Positions 45,432 through 52,925 of a stretch of 64,000 bases of DNA are shown in pieces (position 1 is the stretch's first letter; each line of letters opens with the position of its first letter). The notes below the pieces were generated by a model that saw only the letters and a program-made list of their open reading frames with translations, had not been told where the DNA came from and made no database searches. The position numbers were made by a program, and so were the translations under genes. Origin of the DNA: Candidatus Leptovillus affinis (GTDB lineage Bacteria > Chloroflexota > Anaerolineae > Promineifilales > Promineifilaceae). Where the stretch lies: assembly GCA_016705235.1 (NCBI GenBank), contig JADIYP010000003.1, forward strand, positions 186,001-250,000. Direction: 5' to 3'.

Positions 45432-45498
45432 TTACATCTCGTGTAAAAAATCGCCTGGTTAAGACATCTGTAAGGTATTGCCATTATAAAAAAGGTAG

Positions 45499-46221
45499 AT
45501 GGAATACATGAATACTCTCACGGAATTGGGCGACATTTTAGTTGTCGATGATGAAGCGTCGGTGGTGGAAGTGGTGAGCCTGTATTTGAAGCGCGAAGGG
45601 TTTCAGGTGCGGGTGGCGCGAGACGGCCGTCAGGCGTTAGAGGCGGTGCGTCAACAGCTTCCGGCCCTGGTGGTGTTGGATTTGATGCTGCCGGAGGTGG
45701 ATGGCCTCTCGATTTTGCGCGAGCTGCGCGGGGATACGGCCGTGAACGTCCCGGTTATTATGTTAACCGCGCGCCAGCAAGAAACAGACCGCATCTATGG
45801 CCTGGAACTGGGTGCGGACGATTACGTGACAAAGCCCTTTTCGCCGGCGGAACTGGTTTCGCGGGTGAAAGCGGTTTTGCGGCGGTCGGCGGGCACGATG
45901 GGGAATGAAGGGGGGCAACGGCCGTTAACCTTCACCGATCTGGCCATCGATCCCAATACCCGGCTGGTAACCGTTCGCGGCAAAAATATCGAACTAACGG
46001 CCACCGAGTTTAACCTGCTCTGGTTTATGGCCTCCCATCCGCGCCAGGTCTTTAAACGCGACCAACTGCTGGAAAAAGTTTGGGGCTTTTCTGAATACGT
46101 CGATCCCAGCACCGTCACCGTCCACATTCGCCGCCTGCGCGAGAAAATAGAAATCGACCCGGGGAACCCCGTCTGGCTGGCGACGGTGTGGGGTGTTGGC
46201 TACAAATTTGAGCCAGGATAA
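45499..46221 (+). CDS. OmpR/PhoB-family response regulator
   Basis: 240 residues, AAAGG 5 bp before ATG. Receiver domain with acidic pair DD (17-18), phospho-acceptor D61 in LVVLDLMLPEVDG, T90 and K112 in VTKPF. The winged-helix DNA-binding domain (about 138-238) has the recognition segment VDPSTVTVHIRRLREKIE. It is 6 bp upstream of its cognate kinase. Regulated genes are unknown. Confidence 0.95.
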   Translation: MEYMNTLTELGDILVVDDEASVVEVVSLYLKREGFQVRVARDGRQALEAVRQQLPALVVLDLMLPEVDGLSILRELRGDTAVNVPVIMLTARQQETDRIYGLELGADDYVTKPFSPAELVSRVKAVLRRSAGTMGNEGGQRPLTFTDLAIDPNTRLVTVRGKNIELTATEFNLLWFMASHPRQVFKRDQLLEKVWGFSEYVDPSTVTVHIRRLREKIEIDPGNPVWLATVWGVGYKFEPG

Positions 46222-46227
46222 AGCGCC

Positions 46228-47487
46228 ATGATAAACACACTCGACCAAAGCAAACCATTGGCCTGGTTATTGCGCGCATCCTGGCGCATTTTGCTGCTGG
46301 GCGCTGCGTTTGCTTTGCTGGTTGCCGTTTTGTTGATGCAGGCGCTTATGCAGGCGCCGCTGGCCGATGTGGCCCAAATGGTCACCACCCTCACCGTTAC
46401 CTCGCTGATTTCGCTGGGCGTGGGCTACGTTTTGTTCCGGTACGCCGCTCGCCGCTCGCCCTCGTTCAGCCTGACTTTGGTGCTGACCTATGGCTGGGCC
46501 GGGGTGGTGACGCTTTTTAACGTCTGGATCATGTCGGAGCGCATGTTTGCCAGCCAGCACGATCTCATTTTGAGCGGCGTGCTGCTTTTGTTTGCGGCTA
46601 TTGTGGCTACGTCGTTTGGCGTGTTTGTGGCTGCCAATTTGAACGCCGGGCTGCGCGAACTGGCCGATTCGGCCCAGCAGATTGCCGCCGGGAATCTGGA
46701 TACGCGAGCGGTTGTGCAGGGGCAGGACGAGGTAGCGCAGGTAGCTGCGACATTTAACCAGATGGCCGCGCAACTGCGGCAGGCGGCGAATGAGCAAGAA
46801 GAATTGGAGAACTTACGCCGTGATCTCGTCGCCTGGACCTCGCATGATTTGCGTACCCCGCTCACCAGCATCCGGGCGATGATTGAGGCGCTGCATGATG
46901 GCGTGGTGGAAGACCCGCAAACCGTGCAGCGTTATTACCGCACCATTCGCGCCGATATCATTGCGCTCAACGGGCTGATTGACGATTTGTTTGAATTGGC
47001 GCAGCTAGAAGCTGGCGGTTTGAGCATGGAGTTTGGGCGACATTCGTTAGGTGATGTGATTGTGGAAACGTTGGAGACGTTTCAAGCGTTGGCCAAACAG
47101 CGGCAGGTGTCGTTGGTGGCCAGTGTGGGGCCAGATGTGGACCCTGTGCGGTTGAATGTGGCGAAGATTCACCGGGTATTGGCAAATTTGCTCAGTAACG
47201 GTCTGCGGTATACGCCAGATGGGGGGAGCATTTGGGTAACGGCCGTGCGCCATCCTGCTGGCGTGGTAGTGACAGTGCGCGACAGCGGCGCGGGTTTTAA
47301 CGAAGTCGATTTACCGCGTGTGTTTGAGCAGTTCTACCGTGGCGAACAGGCGCGGACGCGGGCTGCTGGTGGCGCGGGTCTGGGTTTAGCAATTGCTCAG
47401 GCGATTGTGGGGGCGCATAACGGCCGTATCTGGGCTGAGAACGTTCCGGGCGGCGGGGCACTGGTCGGGTTTCTGCTGCCTGACTAA
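46228..47487 (+). CDS. Sensor histidine kinase, partner of the upstream regulator
   Basis: 419 residues. Four membrane segments without a long extracytoplasmic loop suggest sensing within or near the membrane. A HAMP domain (about 140-195, LRELADSAQQIAAGNLDTR) is followed by HisKA with WTSHDLRTPL (His 206) and an HATPase domain (NLLSNGLRYTPDGG, RDSGAGFNEVDLPRVFEQFYRG, GGAGLGLAIAQAIV). Cotranscribed with the response regulator; a strong terminator follows. Confidence 0.94.
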   Translation: MINTLDQSKPLAWLLRASWRILLLGAAFALLVAVLLMQALMQAPLADVAQMVTTLTVTSLISLGVGYVLFRYAARRSPSFSLTLVLTYGWAGVVTLFNVWIMSERMFASQHDLILSGVLLLFAAIVATSFGVFVAANLNAGLRELADSAQQIAAGNLDTRAVVQGQDEVAQVAATFNQMAAQLRQAANEQEELENLRRDLVAWTSHDLRTPLTSIRAMIEALHDGVVEDPQTVQRYYRTIRADIIALNGLIDDLFELAQLEAGGLSMEFGRHSLGDVIVETLETFQALAKQRQVSLVASVGPDVDPVRLNVAKIHRVLANLLSNGLRYTPDGGSIWVTAVRHPAGVVVTVRDSGAGFNEVDLPRVFEQFYRGEQARTRAAGGAGLGLAIAQAIVGAHNGRIWAENVPGGGALVGFLLPD

Positions 47488-47492
47488 GCATC

Positions 47493-47528
47493 AAAAAAGC
47501 CCGGCTTTGCGCAAAGCCGGGCTTTTTT
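47493..47528. terminator. Bidirectional terminator
   Basis: 17-bp perfect stem AAAAAAGCCCGGCTTTG / CAAAGCCGGGCTTTTTT with a 2-base CG loop; serves both converging genes. Confidence 0.95.
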
Positions 47529-47536
47529 CCGTTTAC

Positions 47537-48094
47537 TTACATTTCTTCTCGGTAGGTAAATCCATGCCGCTTACGCGCATGAAGCACGGCGCGCCGTAAA
47601 ATCTCATAGACAGCTTCCGGGTCTTTGACGTTTTTCAGGACGATGCGCGGATCGCTGGGATCGTGGCTGAGGATAGAAATGTCGCCGATGTTGATCATGC
47701 GTTCGCTCAGCGTTTGTTTGTAGTCCAGGTCCTGAATGCGTACCAACTCGATGTTTTCCCGGGCTTTGCCCAGGAAGCCGGAGGTGATGCGAATCCGCTC
47801 GTCGGTGACAGTGTATTGCAGGGAGATGGAAAGGAATGGACGACCTTCCCAGAGGATGTCTTCTTTGTCGTCGTCGAGGACCTCGTTGGAAACGGCCGTT
47901 CCTACCACTTTGGATGTTTCGCTCTGAACTTGTTTGCCCATTTCGTCATCCAAAGCCATCAGCGTAGCGTCCATAATCACATCGACCAGGTTTGTCAGAG
48001 TTCCTTTGTCGATGCTGCTTAGGTCGATGCCTGATTGCTCTACGGCCTGCCAAATTTCAGATTTTAATTGAGCGTGTGTATCTTGGATGGACAT
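47537..48094 (-). CDS. Bacterial PH-domain (DUF304/YdbS-like) protein
   Basis: 185 residues. N-terminal 75 residues are helical and polar. The remainder is a bacterial PH domain of the YdbS type: ILWEGRPFLSISLQYTVTDERI in pieces, ITSGFLGKARENIELVRIQDL, IGDISILSHD, and PRIVLKNVKDPEAVYEILRRAV. Unlike YdbS proteins it has no membrane helices, so it is a soluble version. Specific role unknown. Confidence 0.8.
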   Translation of the reverse strand: MSIQDTHAQLKSEIWQAVEQSGIDLSSIDKGTLTNLVDVIMDATLMALDDEMGKQVQSETSKVVGTAVSNEVLDDDKEDILWEGRPFLSISLQYTVTDERIRITSGFLGKARENIELVRIQDLDYKQTLSERMINIGDISILSHDPSDPRIVLKNVKDPEAVYEILRRAVLHARKRHGFTYREEM

Positions 48095-48252
48095 ATTTTT
48101 TCCTTTTGGTATACCTGTTAAACGAAATCATTAAAATAACCTGATTTGCTAATCTAAATTTTACGAAACATTGATAGCATAATGCACGGTCATCAGGTTG
48201 TCAAAACATAATCTGACCGTTACAATAAATTTTCATTCAATCGAAATTTATT

Positions 48253-48327
48253 ACTGTTCAGGTCTCTCTGGGAAGACCCTAAGGGTTTACTTCTCAAGGG
48301 CAAACGCTTAGGGTCTTGTGCAGTTAC
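48253..48327. repeat. Dispersed intergenic inverted repeat, copy D (diverged)
   Basis: TTACTGTTCAGGTC, GACCCTAAGGGTTTA, spacer, CAAACGCTTAGGGTC, CAGTTAC. It has the same architecture and ends as copy B, with T replacing C in the core. Confidence 0.6.
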
Positions 48328-48358
48328 TAAAATTTTTATCAACAGCTTGAGTTATTCA

Positions 48359-48697
48359 ATGCCAATCTATACGTATCGTTGCAAAGAATGTGACAATGAA
48401 TTTGAAGTCCGCCAGCGCATGACGGATGATCCATTAGCGGAATGCCCTGTGTGTTTAGGGGAAATCAGGCGGGTCGTCAATTCGGTTGGCGTCGTGTTTA
48501 AGGGCAAAGGGTTCTACGTAACGGATAACCGCTCCGGACAAAGCGCGACATTGCCAGGAAGCAAATCAGACAAGAGCGACAAAACCGCCAGCTCAGATGG
48601 GGCGAGCGGTGGAGAAAGCGACAGTTCCTCCAAAAGCAGCACCGAGAGCGCTGCAAAACCGGCCAAGAGTGAGTCGCCAACGACAACGGCCGTCTAA
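48359..48697 (+). CDS. FmdB-family zinc-ribbon protein
   Basis: 112 residues from ATG 48359. The FmdB zinc ribbon MPIYTYRCKECDNEFEV with CPVCLGEIRRV supplies two CxxC pairs (CKEC, CPVC). VFKGKGFYVTDNR follows. The last 45 residues are a low-complexity Ser/Lys/Asp tail. FmdB-like proteins are often regulatory; the function is unknown here. No clear ribosome-binding site. Confidence 0.88.
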   Translation: MPIYTYRCKECDNEFEVRQRMTDDPLAECPVCLGEIRRVVNSVGVVFKGKGFYVTDNRSGQSATLPGSKSDKSDKTASSDGASGGESDSSSKSSTESAAKPAKSESPTTTAV

Positions 48698-48726
48698 CCC
48701 ACTCCTTCTATTTTCACTATCATTAC

Positions 48727-48760
48727 AAAAAACGCCTGCCTTATCCAGGGCAGGCGTTTG
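48727..48760. terminator. Terminator between fmdB-like gene and 48787-49089
   Basis: Stem AAACGCCTGCC / GGCAGGCGTTT with an 8-nt loop. The T-run is on the minus strand, so it mainly serves the leftward gene. Confidence 0.75.
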
Positions 48761-48786
48761 CGCAAATTCATAAATCCAGCAAAAAA

Positions 48787-49089
48787 TTAAATTTGAAAGC
48801 CTCGGTTAGCTGAAACCAGCTTGAAATCCAGGTCGGTCACATATGTTTGCAGCTTATTGCGCAGGTGGTCCCATGAATCGCTGTGAAGCGCTTCATTCAT
48901 CCTTTCCATTGATGGCGTAATGCCGCTGGCTAACTTTTGCTCACAATCGCCAAAGGTAGTATACCAGACCTGAATATCGTCAATGCCCAGCTTATTCATG
49001 CCCGGCATAAATTCATGAACGAGAAATTCGTAATACTCCGACTCGGTTTCAGGGCGAATATTCCAGCGCATTAAAAGTTTGGTTGCCAT
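48787..49089 (-). CDS. Small conserved hypothetical protein (possible dimeric alpha/beta barrel)
   Basis: 100 residues. It opens with a beta strand (MATKLLMRWNIRP), then an ETESEYYEFLVHEFMPGM helix, a DDIQVWYTTFGD strand, a SMERMNEALHSDSWDHLRNKL helix and a DLDFKLVSANRGF strand. This beta-alpha-beta-beta-alpha-beta order and the FLVHEFMPGM helix resemble ferredoxin-like stress-response/NIPSNAP barrels, but I cannot assign a family. It is 23 bp from the next minus-strand gene, so the pair is probably cotranscribed. Confidence 0.7.
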   Translation of the reverse strand: MATKLLMRWNIRPETESEYYEFLVHEFMPGMNKLGIDDIQVWYTTFGDCEQKLASGITPSMERMNEALHSDSWDHLRNKLQTYVTDLDFKLVSANRGFQI

Positions 49090-49111
49090 AAAATTCCATC
49101 AATCCCAAATA

Positions 49112-49744
49112 CTATGATGTGCGGGGCGTTAACAAGATGATCTCGGTTTCTTCTGGTAAATTGCCAGAAGAAATTTTTAACACACTTTCTTCCTTCGGCT
49201 CTGTAACGCCCATTTCCTTCAAGAAACGATCAACCGCATCCAATTCGATGCTCAGGTTGGGCAGTTGGTAGTGCATGGGGATGACTATGTTCGGTTCGAT
49301 CATCGACACCAGTTCCGATGCCTGGGCGGCATTGAGGCTGTTCCCGCCGCCTACCGGCAAGAGCAGCACCGACACTTCTTCCAATGCTTCGATTTGCGTC
49401 TGGGTAGGTACTTTTTGCATGTCGCCCAGGTGGGCGACGGTCAGACCGTCATAATCGAACACGTAAATGACGTTGGGGGCATGGTTCGCCTCGCCTGGTG
49501 TGGCGATGCCGGTGATGAAGACGTTGCCAATCTCATACTCGCCCGGCCCAGTTAAGACGTGTTGAAAGCCGGAGACAACTTCTGGGCGGTTGTGACCTTT
49601 AGCGTCATGGCTGACTGTGATAATATCTGCTTTTAGTTTTAGGGATGGTAGCCCAAGACCAGAATCATAAGGGTCTGTTACTACGGTAGCATGTTTTCTT
49701 TCGGTAATGCGAAAGCAGCTAAGTCCATACCAGGAAATTTCCAT
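49112..49744 (-). CDS. Metallo-beta-lactamase-fold protein (COG2220/UlaG-like) with degenerate metal motif
   Basis: 210 residues from ATG 49744, with AAGGAG 9 bp upstream; the longer frame lacks support. The fold is clear: MEISWYGLSCFRIT, TDPYDSGLGLPSLKLKADI in parts, VSHDAKGHN, GPGEYEIG, VAHLGDMQK, and IPMHYQLPN. Normally the second block is HxHxDH; here it is HDAKGH, which lacks the second His and the Asp. The protein may therefore bind one metal or none. It is divergent from the following plus-strand gene by 54 bp. Confidence 0.8.
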   Translation of the reverse strand: MEISWYGLSCFRITERKHATVVTDPYDSGLGLPSLKLKADIITVSHDAKGHNRPEVVSGFQHVLTGPGEYEIGNVFITGIATPGEANHAPNVIYVFDYDGLTVAHLGDMQKVPTQTQIEALEEVSVLLLPVGGGNSLNAAQASELVSMIEPNIVIPMHYQLPNLSIELDAVDRFLKEMGVTEPKEESVLKISSGNLPEETEIILLTPRTS

Positions 49745-49798
49745 AAAAACGCTCTCCTTCGTGGGCATGATTATACTCGATTCCTGAATAATAGACAG

Positions 49799-50587
49799 GT
49801 GAAGCCTTTGACGGATACTGGGTTCCGACTGCTCGAATTGCATGGCGGCGTCGTCACGGGAGGCCCGACCTACACGTGTTGGCTGCCGCCGGTGGCAGAT
49901 GGTTATGCTGACGCTCAGTTAGATGATTATGGGTTGGGAATGAAGGAACAAGCGGGTCACGGCCGTTCCCCCTTTCGTTGGTCTCCGGGTATCCATCTGT
50001 CGCTGCGCGCCCGTTTTTCGCATGATAGCGATCAGTTGGTGGGCACGGCCGGTTTCGGCTTTTGGAACGCGCCATTCGGCGACCCATCCGTGCGACGGCC
50101 GGCGCTGCCGCAGGCGACCTGGTTTTTCTTTGCCTCGTCGCCCTCAGATTTGCCGCTGGCCGAAGAAGGTCCGGGGCGTGGTTGGTTTGCGGCTACGCTG
50201 GATGCCGGGTGGGGCACGGCCGTTTCCCTCATGCCTATTTCGCCGATCATTCTCTTGCTGAACCGGCTGCCGGCGCTGCGCAAACGGCTCTGGCCGTCTG
50301 TCCGCCGCCGTCTGGGCATTAGTTTCGCGCCGATAACGGCCGTTATGACCGCCTGGCACAGCTACGAACTGCTCTGGCTGCCGACAGGATGTCGGTTTGT
50401 CATAGATGGCGAAACAATCCTGCGCACCGCCCACAGCCCCAGAGGTCCGCTAGGTTTTGTCTGTTGGTTGGATAATCAATACATGGTGGCTACGTGTGAC
50501 GGCCGTTTCCGCTGGGGCGTGCTGCCTACTGTCCAAACCCAATGGTTGGAAATTTGCGATCTGCGCCTCAGACCAACCTCAGCTTAG
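49799..50587 (+). CDS. Hypothetical protein, probable beta jelly-roll (GH16/LamG-like)
   Basis: 262 residues if GTG 49799 starts it; the start is uncertain because no good ribosome-binding site is visible, and the open frame extends back over the MBL gene. Features are many Trp/Phe/Gly residues and strand-like segments: GIHLSLRARFSHDSDQL, GTAGFGFWNAPFGD, ATWFFFASSPSDLPLA, YELLWLPTGCRFVIDGETI, and GPLGFVCWLDNQYM. These match the pattern of concanavalin-like jelly rolls, where a strand carrying FVIDG precedes the final strands. No catalytic ExDxE is seen, so it may bind rather than cut. Confidence 0.6.
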   Translation: MKPLTDTGFRLLELHGGVVTGGPTYTCWLPPVADGYADAQLDDYGLGMKEQAGHGRSPFRWSPGIHLSLRARFSHDSDQLVGTAGFGFWNAPFGDPSVRRPALPQATWFFFASSPSDLPLAEEGPGRGWFAATLDAGWGTAVSLMPISPIILLLNRLPALRKRLWPSVRRRLGISFAPITAVMTAWHSYELLWLPTGCRFVIDGETILRTAHSPRGPLGFVCWLDNQYMVATCDGRFRWGVLPTVQTQWLEICDLRLRPTSA

Positions 50588-50603
50588 CTGTGCTGCGCAT
50601 ACC

Positions 50604-50788
50604 CAGCAATTCTCAATTTAGATCAGGCATTCGTGCGAACAGGGCAATTTCTTTGCAATTTAGGCTGAATTGTCATTCTGAGCGGAGTCTGCGGAGCGAA
50701 GAATCCCCATGTATTGGTCATTAGGGCTGAACGGGATGCTTCGGAGGACCTCAGCATGACACATTTCTGGTTAAATTGAGAATTGCTG
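50604..50788. mobile_element. 185-bp MITE with 17-bp terminal inverted repeats and 9-bp target duplication
   Basis: The left end CAGCAATTCTCAATTTA is the exact reverse complement of the right end. GCGCATACC flanks both sides (50595-50603 and 50789-50797) as a perfect 9-bp direct repeat. Inside is a second imperfect inverted pair, TGTCATTCTGAG / CTCAGCATGACA (50671-50682, 50750-50761). It has no coding capacity and lies between a gene end and the tRNA promoter. Confidence 0.85.
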
Positions 50789-50805
50789 GCGCATACCCAA
50801 AAATT

Positions 50806-50834
50806 TTGACATGGCAAAACGGCCGTGTTATACT
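50806..50834 (+). promoter_or_regulatory. Consensus promoter for tRNA-Ser(TGA)
   Basis: TTGACA at 50806-50811, 17 bp, TATACT at 50829-50834. The spacer contains one ACGGCCGT octamer. The tRNA begins 31 bp after the -10 box. Confidence 0.85.
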
Positions 50835-50865
50835 TCGCAACCTTGTAGGGACCTCCCTGAGGGAA

Positions 50866-50951
50866 GGAGGGATGGCCGAGTGGACGATGGCAACGGTCTT
50901 GAAAACCGTAGTGGGCTTTGCTCACCGGGGGTTCGAATCCCTCTCCCTCCG
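50866..50951 (+). tRNA. tRNA-Ser (anticodon TGA)
   Basis: 86 nt. Acceptor GGAGGGA pairs with TCCCTCC, discriminator G. The anticodon stem is ACGGT/ACCGT around CTTGAAA (anticodon TGA). It has a long variable arm (GTGGGCTTTGCTCAC) and the T-loop GGTTCGAATCC. CCA is not encoded. Confidence 0.96.
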
Positions 50952-51014
50952 TTGACAATTTTGTAACCGGAGTTACTTAACAGGTTAATAGAACCTCTCC
51001 ACAGATTTACAATC

Positions 51015-51105
51015 GGGGAGATGCCAGAGTGGTCGAATGGGGCCGCCTGCTAAGCGGTTAACGGTGTTAAAAAGCCGTTCCAGGGTTCGAATCCCTGTCT
51101 CCCCG
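51015..51105 (+). tRNA. tRNA-Ser (anticodon GCT)
   Basis: 91 nt. Acceptor GGGGAGA pairs with TCTCCCC, discriminator G. The anticodon loop is CTGCTAA (GCT). It has a long class II variable arm (ACGGTGTTAAAAAGCCGT) and GGTTCGAATCC. TTGACA at 50952 may be its own -35 box. Confidence 0.96.
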
Positions 51106-51197
51106 CCTTTTTGCTTCAACACCTGTTTTGGGTAAGTTTTCATGAAACAAAGTTGTTCAAAGAAGCAAACTGTGATAATTTTATAGAGGTCTAACAT

Positions 51198-51271
51198 GCG
51201 CCCTTAGCTCAGTGGATTAGAGCGACTGGCTACGAACCAGTAGGTCGGGAGTTCGAGTCTCTCAGGGCGTA
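51198..51271 (+). tRNA. tRNA-Arg (anticodon ACG)
   Basis: 74 nt. Acceptor GCGCCCT pairs with AGGGCGT (one G-T pair), discriminator A. The anticodon stem is CTGGC/ACCAG-like around CTACGAA (ACG, read as ICG after deamination by TadA). T-loop AGTTCGAGTCT. A terminator follows. Confidence 0.95.
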
Positions 51272-51278
51272 CTAAACA

Positions 51279-51308
51279 AGCGACACCATTTGGGGTCGCT
51301 TTTTTTTT
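51279..51308 (+). terminator. Terminator after tRNA-Arg
   Basis: Stem AGCGACACC / GGGGTCGCT with one mismatch, 4-nt loop and a run of nine T. Confidence 0.88.
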
Positions 51309-51320
51309 GGGAAATCCGTT

Positions 51321-51662
51321 ATGAAAACACCTGCCGGAAAAGAATGCCACTTCTACTACCAGGATTTTCATCGAGGTAATTCTACTCAGGAATGTCGCCT
51401 GGTAGCGCAAAAATCACATTCGGAATCCTGGAAGCCCGATGATTGTTTTGCCTGCCCTGTGCCGGGGATATTGCTGGCAAATAGCAGCCCTTATCTGGTG
51501 TTGGAGGCGACCATCAAAAAAGGTTTTTTGGGCATGAATCGGCGTGTAGAAGTTAGGGCATCGTGCAGTCGCCATCTGATTGACGTGCCGGAACCACACA
51601 TCGGCTGCCTGAAATGCGCCCGCGAAAAGCCGGGTCTGCGCGATTTGTTCAATTCCGAGTAG
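51321..51662 (+). CDS. Cysteine-rich hypothetical protein
   Basis: 113 residues, GGGAAA upstream of ATG. Seven cysteines (9, 25, 42, 45, 82, 95, 98) include two CxxC pairs, CFAC and CLKC, which could bind zinc or an iron-sulfur cluster. No signal peptide. N-terminal TPAGKECHFYYQDFHRG and the VLEATIKKGFLGMNRRVEV strand are distinctive. I do not recognise a family. It is 21 bp from the HAD gene and probably cotranscribed. Confidence 0.7.
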   Translation: MKTPAGKECHFYYQDFHRGNSTQECRLVAQKSHSESWKPDDCFACPVPGILLANSSPYLVLEATIKKGFLGMNRRVEVRASCSRHLIDVPEPHIGCLKCAREKPGLRDLFNSE

Positions 51663-51683
51663 CCTACCTGTAAGGGGAGAACC

Positions 51684-52430
51684 ATGCAATTACAAGCGAT
51701 TTTGTTCGATTTAGACGATACACTGCTGGGAAATGGCATGGATGCCTTTATTCCCCGCTATTTCGCCTTGTTGGGCAAGTACGCCGAGCGGTATATGGCG
51801 CGCGATAAATTTTTGCAAGAGTTGATGATCTGCACGCAGGCAATGATTGATCATGGGGACACGGCCGTTTCTAATCGTGATGCGTTCTGGCAGGCCTTCC
51901 AACAGCGCACCGGCCTGGATCCCGTGGAAATGGAGGCCTTTTTTGAAAGCTTTTATCGCGATCAATTCCCTAAATTGGCTGACGTCAGCGAGCAGCAGCC
52001 GTGTGCCCGCGAGTTGGTCCAATTTTGTTTTGATCAGGGCCTCAAAGTCGTGATTGCTACCAATCCCATGTTCCCGCGAATTGCCATCGAAGAACGATTG
52101 CGCTGGGCCGGACTGCCCACCACCGATTTTTCCTTTGATCTGGTTACAACTTACGAAAACATGCACGCGACAAAACCTCATCCGGCTTATTACCAGGAAA
52201 TTTTGGACATAATTCAGGTTCCCGCGCCGGCAGCCTTGATGGTTGGCGATGATTGGGCAAATGATATTGAGCCGGCCGCGGCCGTTGGCCTTCATACTTT
52301 TTGGTTGACGCCTGTCGCTTCTGATCCGCCTGATAAGACCATTATTTCTGGAGCCGGGTCTCTGGCGCAGGTTTATGACTGGCTGGTGAGTACTCGATCA
52401 CCGGAAGCAGCATCCGATAGGGTGTCTTGA
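51684..52430 (+). CDS. HAD-family hydrolase
   Basis: 248 residues, AAGGGGAG upstream. Haloacid dehalogenase-like phosphatase motifs: FDLDDTL (nucleophile Asp), VVIATNP (motif II), KPHPAYY (Lys, motif III), and MVGDDWANDI (motif IV). A C1 helical cap (residues 20-95) suggests a small phosphorylated substrate. Its stop overlaps the next ATG (TGATG), coupling it to the DinB-like gene. Confidence 0.9.
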   Translation: MQLQAILFDLDDTLLGNGMDAFIPRYFALLGKYAERYMARDKFLQELMICTQAMIDHGDTAVSNRDAFWQAFQQRTGLDPVEMEAFFESFYRDQFPKLADVSEQQPCARELVQFCFDQGLKVVIATNPMFPRIAIEERLRWAGLPTTDFSFDLVTTYENMHATKPHPAYYQEILDIIQVPAPAALMVGDDWANDIEPAAAVGLHTFWLTPVASDPPDKTIISGAGSLAQVYDWLVSTRSPEAASDRVS

Positions 52431-52903
52431 TGTTGCAGGAACCGCCGCCTGTCGCCGAATTGTTAGCGGAGTTGGAGCGGTTTGCTACGGCCGTTTCCCA
52501 AATCCTCGCCACAGATTCTATCGACTGGCAGTGGCGGCCGTCGCCGGGTGAATGGAGCCTGACAGAACTATGCTGTCATTTGCGCGACGTAGAGCAGGAA
52601 GTGCATCAACCGCGTTTCCTGAGCATGATGTCGACGGCAAATGCGTTCATTTCTGGGGCTACGTCTGATGATTGGGTGGCTGAGCGACAGTATGCCCGGC
52701 AGAACGGCCGTGTCGCCCTCCATGAGTTCCTCGCGGCCCGCGATCGCACCATTGCCATGCTCCCGCAGCCTGGCGACCCCATCTGGGCACGGCAGGGACG
52801 CCACTCCTTTTTTGGCCCCACCAGCACCCACGAACTTCTCAATTTGGCCGTGAAACACGATCTGGCGCACTGGGAGCAATTGCGCACGCTTTTGCGCCAT
52901 TAA
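52430..52903 (+). CDS. DinB-like four-helix-bundle protein
   Basis: 157 residues from ATG 52430. DinB/YfiT fold with metal-site histidines: EWSLTELCCHLRDVEQEVHQP (first His) and LLNLAVKHDLAHWEQLR (two His). W-RP-PGEWS is the family start of the first helix pair. Members bind a divalent metal and often act as thiol-dependent transferases; the exact reaction is unknown. Confidence 0.85.
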   Translation: MLQEPPPVAELLAELERFATAVSQILATDSIDWQWRPSPGEWSLTELCCHLRDVEQEVHQPRFLSMMSTANAFISGATSDDWVAERQYARQNGRVALHEFLAARDRTIAMLPQPGDPIWARQGRHSFFGPTSTHELLNLAVKHDLAHWEQLRTLLRH

Positions 52904-52925
52904 GGCCGCGCCGCCCAGAAAAGAA

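Noticed and set aside
50604..51271. Genomic island or prophage attachment at the tRNA cluster
   Set aside because: There is no integrase, and no repeat of a tRNA 3' end nearby; the MITE alone explains the direct repeats.
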